Positions 43,301 through 51,008 of a DNA stretch of 64,000 bases are shown in pieces. A program made the translations under genes and the position numbers. This DNA comes from Streptomyces sp. NBC_01294. GTDB lineage: Bacteria; Actinomycetota; Actinomycetes; Streptomycetales; Streptomycetaceae. The stretch is from the NCBI RefSeq assembly GCF_035917235.1, contig NZ_CP108423.1, positions 3,847,001 to 3,911,000 on the forward strand. Direction: 5' to 3'. The notes under the pieces are model-generated. The model was not told the DNA's origin and did no database searches. It saw nothing but the letters and a program-made list of their open reading frames with translations. Each line of letters opens with the position of its first letter. Within the stretch, counting starts at the first letter, position 1.

Positions 43301-43735
43301 GGCTATCTGGACGCGGCGGAGGGCGAGTTGGCGGCGTCCGGGGCCCACCGGGCCGAGGCGCTCGAACTGGCGCTGGCCTCCCTGCACGCGCCCACGGTCG
43401 CCCAGGTTCTGGTCGGCATCGCGGACCAGGCGGTCCGGCTGGACCGGCCGCGGGAGGCGGCGCGGCTGCTGTCGGCGGCCCTGGCGGTGCGCGGCGGGCC
43501 GGACCACTCGCGCGCCGACGCGGCGCGCGTGGAGAGCGCGGTGCGGGCCGCGCTCGGCGAGACGTACGACGAGCCGTACGAGCCGTACGAGACGTACGAG
43601 GAGCACGAGGAGTACGAGGAGTACGTCACCGGGGCGGCGCGGGACGGTGCGGGAGCCGCGCTGGAGTCCGTACGGGAGCTCGCGCGGGTCACGCTGGCCG
43701 GTCCGGTTCCTTCGGCGGAGGCGAAGCCCCTTTAG
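40343..43735 (+). CDS. AfsR-like regulator: SARP DNA-binding, NB-ARC ATPase and TPR domains
   Basis: A 1130-aa transcriptional activator. Residues 1-95: OmpR-type winged helix (SMLGALEVRGEDG, SELLIDGIWQDDPP, NALQALVSRLRRALPG). Residues about 96-240: BTAD domain (VRFERLASTGRGALARDP, LRVGRGRDLTGELTALVAEHPLREGLAGALMRSL). A Pro/Gln linker with eight Gln follows (about 268-275). Residues 290-600: NB-ARC type ATPase with Walker A TGPGGAGKTRL and Walker B ALLVLDNCEHL. The C-terminal half is TPR-like helices. The last 60 residues have a Tyr/Glu repeat (YDEPYEPYETYEEHEEYEEY). Such proteins activate secondary-metabolite genes, but no cluster is adjacent. Start ATG chosen at the winged-helix N-terminus. 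Confidence 0.9.
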   Translation: MRISISMLGALEVRGEDGSGVGVGGTRLRALLILLALEPGRVVASELLIDGIWQDDPPSGATNALQALVSRLRRALPGVEVESHPAGYRLAVEPDAVDVVRFERLASTGRGALARDPDTAARVLREALELWRGPALLDVAGSDFFRAPVTRLSELRMAALEDRIEADLRVGRGRDLTGELTALVAEHPLREGLAGALMRSLVAAGRPAEALTVYGNAREALAEELGADPSPELSALHTAVLRGEVPAGPPAAPAPARVPAAPQPADAQQQQQQQQTHQPQPTPTPTNLRAGLASFVGRDDDLAHVHALMDRFRLTTLTGPGGAGKTRLAVQSARPLLGRFPDGVWLVELAPLSAEADVPQAVWNALALRDQASATGDPLDRLAAALRTRTALLVLDNCEHLIGAAAALADRLLGECPGLSILATSREPLGLTGEALWPVRPLALPPRDADAAQAMSYAAVRLLNDRAAAARSGFAVTEETAPAVTRICRALDGMPLAIELAAARLRTMSAEQLAARLDDRFRLLTGGSRTAPRQHRTLRAVVDWSWELLTQAERALLRRLAAFPGGATVEAAEGVCAGGPVEVDAVLDLITSLADKSLLVTAGDGRYRMLETIRAYGLEKLTEAGEQETVRRAHAAYFTGLAEAADPYLRRAEQLEWLARLTAEHDNLAAALRGALAAGDARAAVRVVAAAGWYWWLSGHKADGAELAAQALALPVAGGPDGGPHENAAADTAADDESRAVACALAVLFTTAGVGDDRQTGELLRQGVLLAQRTGSRHPVVRFLEPLDRLLRSAGRGEAPPVDAWDGLVADEDPWVRAQGLLEGAKTLLGAGGRPARAEAAIEAALAAFRGVGDRWGISFALTLLADLVARRGDHEAAIGHYEEAVAVIGELGVIEDRLYAWVRQAQLCRLAGDPEGSAAAMARAERDAEAAGWPETLAMMAHGKADLARWSGEPALARAELARAREAVREVAVHPVFQVVMLDSLGYLDAAEGELAASGAHRAEALELALASLHAPTVAQVLVGIADQAVRLDRPREAARLLSAALAVRGGPDHSRADAARVESAVRAALGETYDEPYEPYETYEEHEEYEEYVTGAARDGAGAALESVRELARVTLAGPVPSAEAKPL

Positions 43736-44895
43736 CCTGCTCCGGCTCGTTCACCCGGCAGCTCCTCCAGGAATCGCCGCTGGTCGGCGAGGAGGCCGGG
43801 CGGGAAGAGCGCCCGCGGGGCGAACACGGCCGTCAGGGTCAGCCGCCAGGAGGAGCGCTCGACGGGGGTGCGGAGCAGGGCGTGGGTCGCTCCCGGGTAG
43901 CGGCGGACCGTGAGCGTGCCGGGCGCGAGCAGGCTCCGGTAGACGGCCTCGGTCTCGGTGCCGTCCACGTTCAGGTCGTCGGCGCCCGAGATCAGCAGCA
44001 CCGGGACGGCGGCCGTGGCCCCCTTGGCGCCGGTGGCACCCATGGCCCCCGTGGCTCCCTTGTCCCGCATCGCCCTCAGGTCCGCGGTCGCGTCCGCGGT
44101 GTGGTTGCGGCTGATGAACGTCCAGCGGTCCGCCGTGAGTTCCGGGTCGGCGCCCGGACTCGCGCGGTACTCCTCGTACGTCGCCCCGCGCCGCAGCAGC
44201 GCCAGCGTGGCCTCCCGGGTCCGCAGGGCGGCCGCCGTGCGCTCGCCGCCGGCCCCGTCCGCGCGGAGCACGGCCCGCAGGTGGTACTCGCCCTGGCGCT
44301 CCCAGTTCACGGCGGTGCCGACGGCGATGACGAAGCGCACGCCGGGGTCCGGTGCCTGCGCCACCACCTTGGGCATCACCCATCCGGCCTGGCTGGCGCC
44401 CCACAGGCCGATGCGGGTGGCGTCGATCTCGGGACGGGTGCGGGCCGCCCAGGCGAGGGCGTCGATGGTCTCGCGCGCCCGGTCGTCCATGGTCTGGCCG
44501 AGCCAGTCGGCGGGCTTGTCGAGGGAGAGCGAGGCGTATCCGGCCCGGGCGAAGGCCTCCCAGTAGGGGCGGTAGAAGCCGTCGTGGGTGGCGTCGACCT
44601 CGCCGTCGCCGTGCACGAAGACCACGAGCGGGAAGGGACCGGGGCCCCGGCCGACGGGCGTGGCGAGGACGCCGGGGAGGTCGTGGCCGGCGGCGGGGAC
44701 GGTGACGCGCTCCTCGTGGAGGTCGTAGCTGTGCTGCCAGAGGACGACGCCGGTGAGGAGGAGGGCGGTGGCGAGGAGCGGGAGGAGGACGGCCAGGAGG
44801 ACCCTGCGGACGCGGACGCCGCGGGGAGTGCGGCGGCGCGGCAGGGCGGGGGTGCGGGATGTGCCGGGTGTGCGGGGTGTGCGGGGCTCGGTCAT
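43732..44895 (-). CDS. Secreted or membrane-anchored alpha/beta-hydrolase
   Basis: A 387-aa hydrolase with an Arg/Thr/Pro-rich cytoplasmic start, one membrane segment at about 31-52, and an extracellular alpha/beta-hydrolase domain: VVFVHGDGEVDATHDG near residue 91 (oxyanion), LWGASQAGWVMPK near 164 (GxSxxG nucleophile Ser), SGADDLNVDGTETE near 306 (Asp), and GATHALLRTP near 338 (His). An odd collagen-like insert KGATGAMGATGAKGATAA lies near residue 285. The stop codon overlaps the SARP gene stop (TTAG). Likely esterase or peptidase; substrate unknown. Confidence 0.85.
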   Translation of the reverse strand: MTEPRTPRTPGTSRTPALPRRRTPRGVRVRRVLLAVLLPLLATALLLTGVVLWQHSYDLHEERVTVPAAGHDLPGVLATPVGRGPGPFPLVVFVHGDGEVDATHDGFYRPYWEAFARAGYASLSLDKPADWLGQTMDDRARETIDALAWAARTRPEIDATRIGLWGASQAGWVMPKVVAQAPDPGVRFVIAVGTAVNWERQGEYHLRAVLRADGAGGERTAAALRTREATLALLRRGATYEEYRASPGADPELTADRWTFISRNHTADATADLRAMRDKGATGAMGATGAKGATAAVPVLLISGADDLNVDGTETEAVYRSLLAPGTLTVRRYPGATHALLRTPVERSSWRLTLTAVFAPRALFPPGLLADQRRFLEELPGERAGAG

Positions 44896-44974
44896 GAGGG
44901 GCTCCGGATTCCTGCGCGTATTCGCTCATGTCAAGAACGATCGTATCGTCGATGAACGTATTATGCTTGTGCGT

Positions 44975-45583
44975 ATGACGACGGAGAGCGTGGAGGTACG
45001 GCGCGGGATGCCCGAAGGGGCCGCCGCGCGCGTCGCCGAGCTGTACTGGGAGGCCTTCGCGGGGAAGCTGGGCCACGCGCTCGGCCCCGCGGAGGCCGGG
45101 CGCCGGTTCATCGCCGGGCACCTGCACGCGGACCGGGCGGTGACGGCGCTGTCCGGCGGCCCCGACGGCGGCCGGGTGGTCGGCGTGGCGGGCTACCAGC
45201 TGGGCGGGCGCGGCCTGGTCGGCGGCGACGCGGCCGCGGTCAGGGCCCAGTACGGGCGCGTACGGGGCCTGTACCGGGTGTTCCTGCTGGCCCTGCTGGA
45301 ACGCACCCCGGCCCGCGACGAGCTGGTCATGGACGGCATCGCCGTGGACCCAGGCGAGCGGGGCCGGGGCATCGGCGGGCTGCTGCTGCGGGAGATCGAG
45401 GCGGTCGCCGTGGCGCAGGGATGCCGACGGATCCGGCTGGACGTGGTCGAGGAGAACCCCCGGGCGCGGGCACTGTACGAGCGGTACGGGTTCCGGGCGG
45501 TACGGGTGCGGCGGACGCCCTGGCTGCGGGACCTGCTGGGATTCGGGGGCGTGACGACGATGCACAAGGCGGTGGCGCGGTGA
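44975..45583 (+). CDS. GNAT-family N-acetyltransferase
   Basis: A 202-aa acetyltransferase. Acetyl-CoA-binding motif A is visible: MDGIAVDPGERGRGIGGLLLREIEAVA near residues 111-137 (RGRGIG). Motif B follows: IRLDVVEENPRARALYERYGFRAVRVRR. The ATG at 44975 fits the family start; a TATTAT at 44960 ten bases upstream is a likely -10 box, so the leader is very short. Its stop overlaps the GTG of the PaaX-like gene, so the two are coupled. Confidence 0.9.
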   Translation: MTTESVEVRRGMPEGAAARVAELYWEAFAGKLGHALGPAEAGRRFIAGHLHADRAVTALSGGPDGGRVVGVAGYQLGGRGLVGGDAAAVRAQYGRVRGLYRVFLLALLERTPARDELVMDGIAVDPGERGRGIGGLLLREIEAVAVAQGCRRIRLDVVEENPRARALYERYGFRAVRVRRTPWLRDLLGFGGVTTMHKAVAR

Positions 45584-46554
45584 GCGGAACGGGCGGAACG
45601 GGCGGGACGGGCGGGACGGGCGACGTGAGCGGCACGGACGGCGCGGGCGGCACGGCTGATGCGGGCGGTACGGCCGCCGGCGCGGGCGGGATCCCCACGC
45701 GGATGGTCGTGCACGCGCTGGTCCGGGAGGACGGGACGGTCGACGGCGGTGAGCTGTACGAGGTCGCCGGGCTGCTCGGGATGACCGACCAGCAGGTGCG
45801 GCTGTGCGTGAAGCGGCTGGTGGCGGAGGGGCGCTTCACCGTGGAGGGGCGCGGCCGGCGGTCCGTGCTGCGGATGGCGGGCGCGGAGCCGGGGCCCGGG
45901 GGCCTGCCGCTCGTACCGGAGGTGGAGTTCGTACGGCACGCGTACCGGCAGGACCGGGGCCTGGAGCCGTGGGACGGGGTCTGGCACGCCTTCGCCTTCG
46001 CCGTACCGGAATCCGCGCGGGCGTCGCGGGACGCCCTGCGGGACACGCTGACCGGGCTGGGGGCGGCGCCGGTCCAGGGCGGCCTGTACGTCACGCCGAA
46101 CGCCATCGGCCCGTACGTGCGGGCGCGGGCGGCGGAACTGGGCCTCGCGCAGTCCCTGAGCTGCCTCGGCACGCGGGATCTGGCCGTGGGCGGCATCACG
46201 GACCCTCGGGCCCTGGCGGAGCGGCTGTGGCCGCTGCCGGAGATCGCAGCCCGGTACGAGGCGCTGGGCGCCCTGGCCGGCCGGGCGGCTCCCGCCGGGC
46301 AGGCCGGGGAGGGCAGACCGGACGGTGGGGCGGTGGCCGGATCGGCGCAGGTCATCGCGCAGGCCGTCGCGCTGGCCGCCGCCTTCTCCGCCGCGATGCT
46401 GCCGGATCCGCTGCTCCCGCCGGAGCTGCTGCCGCGGCCCTGGCCGGGCAGGGCGGCCCGGGCGGCGGCGGCCGGCGCCTGGGCCCGGCTGGCGGCCGCC
46501 GCCCCGCCCGGCGGGCCCCGGCTGTTCCGCCTGTACGGCGAAGCCCTGGCCTGA
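45580..46554 (+). CDS. PaaX-family transcriptional regulator
   Basis: A 324-aa regulator. The N-terminal 35 residues are a Gly/Thr/Ala repeat (GTGGTGGTGGTG) of doubtful function. A winged helix follows (GGELYEVAGLLGMTDQQVRLCVKRLVAEGRF, about residues 50-80), then the PaaX central domain (PWDGVWHAFAFAVPESARASRDALRDTLTGLG) and the PaaX C-terminal LLPPELLPRPWPG. GTG start overlaps the GNAT stop (GTGA); an internal ATG at 45703 would remove the repeat. PaaX proteins repress degradation operons. The GNAT partner may be a coupled gene in the same control loop. Confidence 0.8.
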   Translation: MSGTGGTGGTGGTGDVSGTDGAGGTADAGGTAAGAGGIPTRMVVHALVREDGTVDGGELYEVAGLLGMTDQQVRLCVKRLVAEGRFTVEGRGRRSVLRMAGAEPGPGGLPLVPEVEFVRHAYRQDRGLEPWDGVWHAFAFAVPESARASRDALRDTLTGLGAAPVQGGLYVTPNAIGPYVRARAAELGLAQSLSCLGTRDLAVGGITDPRALAERLWPLPEIAARYEALGALAGRAAPAGQAGEGRPDGGAVAGSAQVIAQAVALAAAFSAAMLPDPLLPPELLPRPWPGRAARAAAAGAWARLAAAAPPGGPRLFRLYGEALA

Positions 46555-46610
46555 CCTGACCCGACCTGGCCTGACCTGACCCGACCTGGCCCGACCTGGC
46601 CCGACCTGGC
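46551..46610 (+). repeat. Six tandem 10-bp repeats
   Basis: Decamers alternate CTGACCTGAC and CCGACCTGGC, then three CCGACCTGGC, starting in the stop codon of the PaaX-like gene and ending 14 bases before the sigma-factor promoter. Confidence 0.85.
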
Positions 46611-46624
46611 CCCGCGAACGGGTT

Positions 46625-46650
46625 GGGTATGGGCCGATTCGGGCGGGTAT
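46625..46650 (+). promoter_or_regulatory. SigB-type promoter of the sigma-factor gene
   Basis: GGGT, 16 bases, GGGTAT matches the Streptomyces SigB consensus (GNNT, 14-16, GGGTAY). The ATG is 80 bases downstream. The gene it drives is itself a SigB/F-family factor, so autoregulation or cross-control is likely. Confidence 0.55.
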
Positions 46651-46729
46651 ACCTCCTGAAACAGCGCGACGACGTACGCACCCCCGGGGCCTCCGAACCC
46701 CGGGGACAGACCGTCGGAGGTGCGCGGCC

Positions 46730-47671
46730 ATGCACCGTACAGACCTCACAGACGTCGCAACGCACGAGGCCAAGGCCCTGTCCGTGTCCCTGTTCCGGAG
46801 ACTGGCCGAGCTGGAGAAGGGCAGCGCGGAATACGCCTACGTCCGCAACACCCTCGTCGAGCTCAACCTCAGCCTCGTGAAGTACTCCGCCCGCCGGTTC
46901 CGCGGCCGGAGCGAGTCGATGGAGGACATCGTCCAGGTCGGCACGATCGGCCTGATCAAGGCCACCAACCGGTTCGACCCGGAGCGCGGGGTGGAGTTCG
47001 CCTCGTTCGCGATGCCGACGATCACCGGCGAGATCAGACGCTTCTTCCGGGACACGAGCTGGGCCGTCAAGGTCCCCCGCCGGCTCCAGGAGCTGCGGAT
47101 CGAGGTGGCCAAGGCGCACGACGCCCTGGAACAGGCCCTCGGCCGCGAGCCCACGGACGCCGAGCTCGCCGGGCACCTGCACGTGACGCCCGAGGAGCTC
47201 GCGGAGGGGCAGAAGGCGGCGTGCGCGTACTCCGCGCGTTCCCTGGACGCTCCGGCGCAGGAGGAGGGCGACCGGGAGGCCCACGACGAGCGGCCCACCC
47301 TCGGCGAGGAAGAGCGCGCGTACGACCGCATCGAGTGCCTGGAGACGCTCAAGCCGGTCCTGGCCGGGCTCCCCGACCGCGAGCGCACCCTGATCGCGCT
47401 GCGCTTCGGGCAGGACCTGACGCAGGCCGAGATCGGCGACCGGCTGGGCCTGTCCCAGATGCACGTGTCCCGGCTGCTGGCCCGGACCCTGGCGCGGATG
47501 CGCACCTGTCTGCTCACCGACGCGGCGGAGGACCCGGGCGCGGCCGACGGGACGGCCGACGGGGCAGCCGACGGGACGGCCGATGTGGCAGGCAACGCCG
47601 CAGGCAGCAGGACAGGCGACAGGGCGACCCCCGCCGCGTCCACATCCTGGACAACTACGCTCGTTTCATGA
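46730..47671 (+). CDS. SigB/SigF-family RNA polymerase sigma factor
   Basis: A 313-aa group 3 sigma factor. Region 2 around 40-105 has LVEYARRF-like NLSLVKYSARRFRGRSESMEDIVQVGTIGLIKA and FASFAMPTITGEIRRFFRD. Region 3 lies around 110-165 (AVKVPRRLQELRIEVAKAH, LGREPTDAELAGHL). Region 4 lies around 205-265 (LPDRERTLIALRFGQDLTQAEIGDRLGLSQMHVSRLLARTLARMR). A Gly/Ala/Asp-rich tail (DGTADGAADGTADV) of about 45 residues follows. No anti-sigma gene is adjacent. Its stop overlaps the aminotransferase start (ATGA). Confidence 0.92.
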   Translation: MHRTDLTDVATHEAKALSVSLFRRLAELEKGSAEYAYVRNTLVELNLSLVKYSARRFRGRSESMEDIVQVGTIGLIKATNRFDPERGVEFASFAMPTITGEIRRFFRDTSWAVKVPRRLQELRIEVAKAHDALEQALGREPTDAELAGHLHVTPEELAEGQKAACAYSARSLDAPAQEEGDREAHDERPTLGEEERAYDRIECLETLKPVLAGLPDRERTLIALRFGQDLTQAEIGDRLGLSQMHVSRLLARTLARMRTCLLTDAAEDPGAADGTADGAADGTADVAGNAAGSRTGDRATPAASTSWTTTLVS

Positions 47672-49017
47672 ACGCAGAAGCCGACGCCCTCGCCACCGTG
47701 AAAGACGCTGACCGGAAGCACGTTTTCCACTCCTGGTCGGCGCAGGAGCTCATAGACCCGCTCGCCGTCGCCGGTGCCGAGGGGTCGTACTTCTGGGACT
47801 ACCAGGGCAACCGCTTCCTCGACTTCTCCAGCGCCCTCGTCTACACCAACATCGGCTACCAGCACCCCAAGGTCACCGCGGCCATCCAGGAGCAGGCGGC
47901 CAAGCTGTGCACCGTCGCGCCCGGCTTCGCCGTCGACGTGCGCTCCGAGGCGGCGCGGCTGATCGCCGAGCGCACCCCGGGCGACCTCGACAAGATCTTC
48001 TTCACCAACGCCGGCGCCGAGGCCGTGGAGAACGCCGTCCGCATGGCCCGCCTGCACACCGGCCGGCCCAAGGTGCTGTCCGCGTACCGCTCGTACCACG
48101 GCGCCACCTCCACCGCAATCAACCTGACCGGCGACGCCCGCCGCTTCGGCAACGACACCGCGACCGCCGGAGTCGTGCACTTCTGGGGGCCGTTCGCCTA
48201 CCGCTCGCCCTTCTACGCGACGACCGAGGCCGAGGAGTGCGAGCGCGCGCTGCGCCACCTCGAGGACACCATCGTCTTCGAGGGCCCGCAGTCCATCGCC
48301 GCGATCATCCTGGAGACCGTCGGCGGCGCCCCGGGCGTGCTCGTGCACCCGGACGGCTATCTGCGCGGGGTCCGCGCGCTCTGCGACCGCTACGGCATCG
48401 TCTTCGTCCTCGACGAGATCATGGTCGGCTTCGGGCGCACCGGTAAGTGGTTCGCCTCCGAGCACTGGGACGTCACGCCCGACCTGATCTGCTTCGCCAA
48501 GGGCGTGACCAGCGGCTACGTACCGCTCGGCGGGGTCGCCATCTCGGCCGCCATCGCCGAGACCTTCGCCCGCCGGCCCTACCCGGGCGGACTGACCTAC
48601 TCCGGGCACGTGCTCGCCTGCGCGGCCGCCGTCGCGACGATCAACGTGATGGAGGAGGAGGGCATCGTCGAGCAGTCCGCCCGCACCGGCGCGGAGCTGC
48701 TCGGCCCCGGCCTGCGCGCGCTCGCCGAACGGCACCCGTCGGTCGGGGAGGTCCGCGGCCTCGGCACCTTCTGGGCCCTGGAACTCGTACGCAGCAAGGA
48801 GACGCGCGAGCCGCTGGTCCCGTACAACGCGGCCGGGGCGGACAACGCCCCGATGGCCGAATTCGGGGCCGCGTGCAAGAAGGGCGGGCTCTGGCCGCTC
48901 ATCGCCGGGAACCGCATCCACGTCGCGCCGCCCTGCAACATCACGCCGCAGGACGTCGCCAAGGGGCTGGCGATCCTCGACGAGGCCCTCTCGGTGGCGG
49001 ACGCACACACCGTCTGA
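47668..49017 (+). CDS. Class III PLP-dependent aminotransferase
   Basis: A 449-aa omega-type aminotransferase. Motifs: FFTNAGAEAVENAVRMARLHTGR near residue 112 (phosphate-binding), YRSYHGATSTAINLTGD near 142, FVLDEIMVGFGRTGKWFA near 245 (Asp that contacts the pyridine N), and CFAKGVTSGYVPLGGV near 274 with the Schiff-base Lys. Complete C-terminus. Close in pattern to omega-amino acid-pyruvate or aspartate-family aminotransferases; substrate unknown. A TACGCT twelve bases before the ATG could be a second promoter inside the sigma gene. Confidence 0.9.
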   Translation: MNAEADALATVKDADRKHVFHSWSAQELIDPLAVAGAEGSYFWDYQGNRFLDFSSALVYTNIGYQHPKVTAAIQEQAAKLCTVAPGFAVDVRSEAARLIAERTPGDLDKIFFTNAGAEAVENAVRMARLHTGRPKVLSAYRSYHGATSTAINLTGDARRFGNDTATAGVVHFWGPFAYRSPFYATTEAEECERALRHLEDTIVFEGPQSIAAIILETVGGAPGVLVHPDGYLRGVRALCDRYGIVFVLDEIMVGFGRTGKWFASEHWDVTPDLICFAKGVTSGYVPLGGVAISAAIAETFARRPYPGGLTYSGHVLACAAAVATINVMEEEGIVEQSARTGAELLGPGLRALAERHPSVGEVRGLGTFWALELVRSKETREPLVPYNAAGADNAPMAEFGAACKKGGLWPLIAGNRIHVAPPCNITPQDVAKGLAILDEALSVADAHTV

Positions 49018-49298
49018 CCAGCGAATCTGTACGGTCGCCCAATCCGTGGGTGCTGGTGTTCGGATGATTCGTGCGGTGGCCGCCACCCCGTACACATGCT
49101 GCAATCCGTTGCAGGCCATGACACCAAAACAGGCCAAGCACCTACGGACCGGGATGCACGTCAGTCCCGGGGCGGTCCTTCGCGGAAGGGCCGAACGGCG
49201 GGGAGCGGGACGTCCTTGATTCGGGCGGGCGCTGGACGCCGGGCGTACGGGATCCAGACGACCGGACTCCGTGTTCCCGAGACCCGAAGGAAGACAGC

Positions 49299-50216
49299 AT
49301 GAGCAAGCACGTCCTGGCCCAGAACCAGTACGGCAAGGCCGAGAACCGCATCGTGAAGGTCACCCGCAAGGGCGGCGACGGTTCCTGGCACGAGATCCGC
49401 GACCTCAACGTCTCGGTCGCGCTCCGCGGTGAGTTCCGCGACGTGCACCTCACCGGCGACAACGCCAACTGCCTGCCGACCGACACCACCAAGAACACGG
49501 TGTACGCCTTCGGCAAGGAGCACGGCATCGAGTCCCCCGAGGCCTTCGGCATCCTCCTCGCCAAGCACTTCGTCTCCTCCCAGCAGCCGATCCGCGAGGC
49601 GCAGATCCGCATCGAGGAGTACGTGTGGGACCGCATCCCGGTCCCGACGCGCAAGGAGCAGCACTCCTTCGTCCGCAAGGGCCAGGAGGTGCGCACCGCG
49701 CAGATCACCTACAGCGAGACGACGGGCCTGCAGGTCATCTCGGGTCTGAAGGACCTGACGGTGATGAACTCGACCAACTCCGAGTTCCACGGCTACATCA
49801 AGGACAAGTACACGACCCTGCAGGAGGCGTACGACCGCATCCTGGCGACCAAGGTCACCGCGCGCTGGGCGCATTCGGCGCTGGCCGCCGACGACGCCGG
49901 GTACGACTGGGACCAGTCGTACAAGAAGGTCCGCAAGAACATGCTGGAAGCCTTCGCGGAGACGTACTCGTACTCGCTGCAGCAGACCCTGAACCAGATG
50001 GCCGAGCGCGTGCTCGACAACTGCCCCCGCGTCAACGAGGTGCGGCTGAACCTCCCCAACAAGCACCACTTCCTCGTCGACCTGGAGCCCTTCGGCCTCA
50101 AGAACGACAACGAGGTCTACTTCGCGGCGGACCGCATGTACGGCCTGATCGAGGGCACCGTGCACCGTGACGGCGTGCAGCCGGTGATCGCGACGTCCGA
50201 CTGGATCGTCGCCTAG
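49299..50216 (+). CDS. pucL: Urate oxidase (uricase), factor-independent urate hydroxylase
   Basis: A 305-aa cofactor-free enzyme converting urate to 5-hydroxyisourate in purine breakdown. Typical blocks: NQYGKAENRIVKVTRKG near residue 9 with the catalytic Lys region, the CLPTDTTKNTVYAFGKEHG block near 60 with the catalytic Thr, SFVRKGQEVRT near 130, STNSEFHGYIKDKYTTL near 165, and LPNKHHFLVDL near 260. Length is full. No hydroxyisourate hydrolase or OHCU decarboxylase gene is beside it here, unlike many Streptomyces loci. Confidence 0.97.
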   Translation: MSKHVLAQNQYGKAENRIVKVTRKGGDGSWHEIRDLNVSVALRGEFRDVHLTGDNANCLPTDTTKNTVYAFGKEHGIESPEAFGILLAKHFVSSQQPIREAQIRIEEYVWDRIPVPTRKEQHSFVRKGQEVRTAQITYSETTGLQVISGLKDLTVMNSTNSEFHGYIKDKYTTLQEAYDRILATKVTARWAHSALAADDAGYDWDQSYKKVRKNMLEAFAETYSYSLQQTLNQMAERVLDNCPRVNEVRLNLPNKHHFLVDLEPFGLKNDNEVYFAADRMYGLIEGTVHRDGVQPVIATSDWIVA

Positions 50217-50246
50217 CCCGAACCTCGGCCTCGTAGACCGTCAGTT

Positions 50247-50277
50247 CGGCCCGGACCGCGTCGCGGGGTCCGGGCCG
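50247..50277. terminator. Hairpin after uricase
   Basis: CGGCCCGGACC and GGTCCGGGCCG form a perfect 11-bp stem around a nine-base loop, between uricase and the convergent phosphatase-like gene. Confidence 0.75.
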
Positions 50278-50301
50278 CGCTGCTGCCCGGGGCGCGTGTG
50301 G

Positions 50302-50346
50302 GGCTGTGACCCGTTCGGCTGTGACCCGTTCGGCTGCGGCCCGTTC
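50302..50346 (+). repeat. Three 15-bp direct repeats
   Basis: GGCTGTGACCCGTTC twice and GGCTGCGGCCCGTTC once, directly behind the stop of the phosphatase-like gene (which reads the other way). Confidence 0.85.
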
Positions 50347-50348
50347 GG

Positions 50349-50819
50349 TTACTGCCGGTCCTGCTGCGAGCCGTCCTCGGGCTGCCCCACGAGGAGGTTC
50401 CAGCGCCCCGCCCGCCCGGTGAGGGTGGTCACCGACTCCGGCCGCACGTCGAGCCGCCAGAACGCCGCCGCGGGCAGGTCCAGGGCGTGCACCACGGCCG
50501 CCCGTACGACGGCCTGCTCGACCACGGCCCGGTGCGTGCCCGCGGCCAGACCGGCCAGTTCCGCCCCGACACGCGCGATCAGCGCGCCCACGGACTCCCC
50601 GCCCGGCGGCGCGTACCCGGGGTCCGTCAGCCAGGCGTGCACGGCCGCCGGGTCCTCGGCCGCCACCTCGTCCAGGGTGCGCCCCGCCCACTCCCCGGTG
50701 TCCAGACCCCGCAGGCCCTCGTACCCGGGGCACGGCCGCGCGTGACCGAAGCACCCCTGGCGGGCTGCTGCGTCCAGTGGGAGCCTTACGAGGTGGACTC
50801 GTATCAACGGGGTCTTCAT
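50349..50819 (-). CDS. Degenerate histidine-phosphatase-like protein
   Basis: A 156-aa protein matching the C-terminal part of histidine phosphatases: LDTGEWAGRTLDEVAAEDP, GGESVGALIARV, then VVEQAVVRAAVVHALDLP and FWRLDVRPESVTTLTGRAGRWNL. The N-terminal active-site RHG is missing (it reads LVRLPLD), and the second catalytic His is replaced (VVEQAVV). A stretch of about 50 residues between these parts also seems lost. So it is probably not an active phosphatase. It is divergent from the cobalamin riboswitch, a placement recalling CobC-like genes in B12 loci. Confidence 0.7.
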   Translation of the reverse strand: MKTPLIRVHLVRLPLDAAARQGCFGHARPCPGYEGLRGLDTGEWAGRTLDEVAAEDPAAVHAWLTDPGYAPPGGESVGALIARVGAELAGLAAGTHRAVVEQAVVRAAVVHALDLPAAAFWRLDVRPESVTTLTGRAGRWNLLVGQPEDGSQQDRQ

Positions 50820-50864
50820 AAGGGGAGCGTAAGCGCGGTAGCGTCACGCACAACACAACTGCAT

Positions 50865-50962
50865 GACGACGGTCGGACGGAAGTACCGGTGAGAATCCGG
50901 CACGGTCGCGCCACTGTGAAACCTCCCGGAGGGGGAGGCAAGTCAGACCCGCCACCGTCGTC
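50865..50962 (+). ncRNA. Cobalamin riboswitch
   Basis: P1 stem GACGACGGT/ACCGTCGTC encloses the conserved core: GGAAGTACCGGTGAGAATCC, the B12 box GCCACTG at 50910-50916, and GGCAAGTCAGACCC. It lies 46 bases before cbtB and should shut the operon when adenosylcobalamin is plentiful. Confidence 0.95.
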
Positions 50963-51008
50963 GCGAGCACCACTGACCGGGACGCGTGTTCCCTCTGGAG
51001 GTTCCGCC

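Noticed and set aside
40844..43606. A 920-aa open frame on the minus strand opposite the SARP regulator
   Set aside because: Composition is Arg/Gln/Pro-rich with no motifs; the plus-strand frame has clear domains. It is a shadow caused by high GC.
48937..49137. A minus-strand open frame over the aminotransferase and the gap before uricase
   Set aside because: No motifs, and it overlaps the well-supported aminotransferase end.
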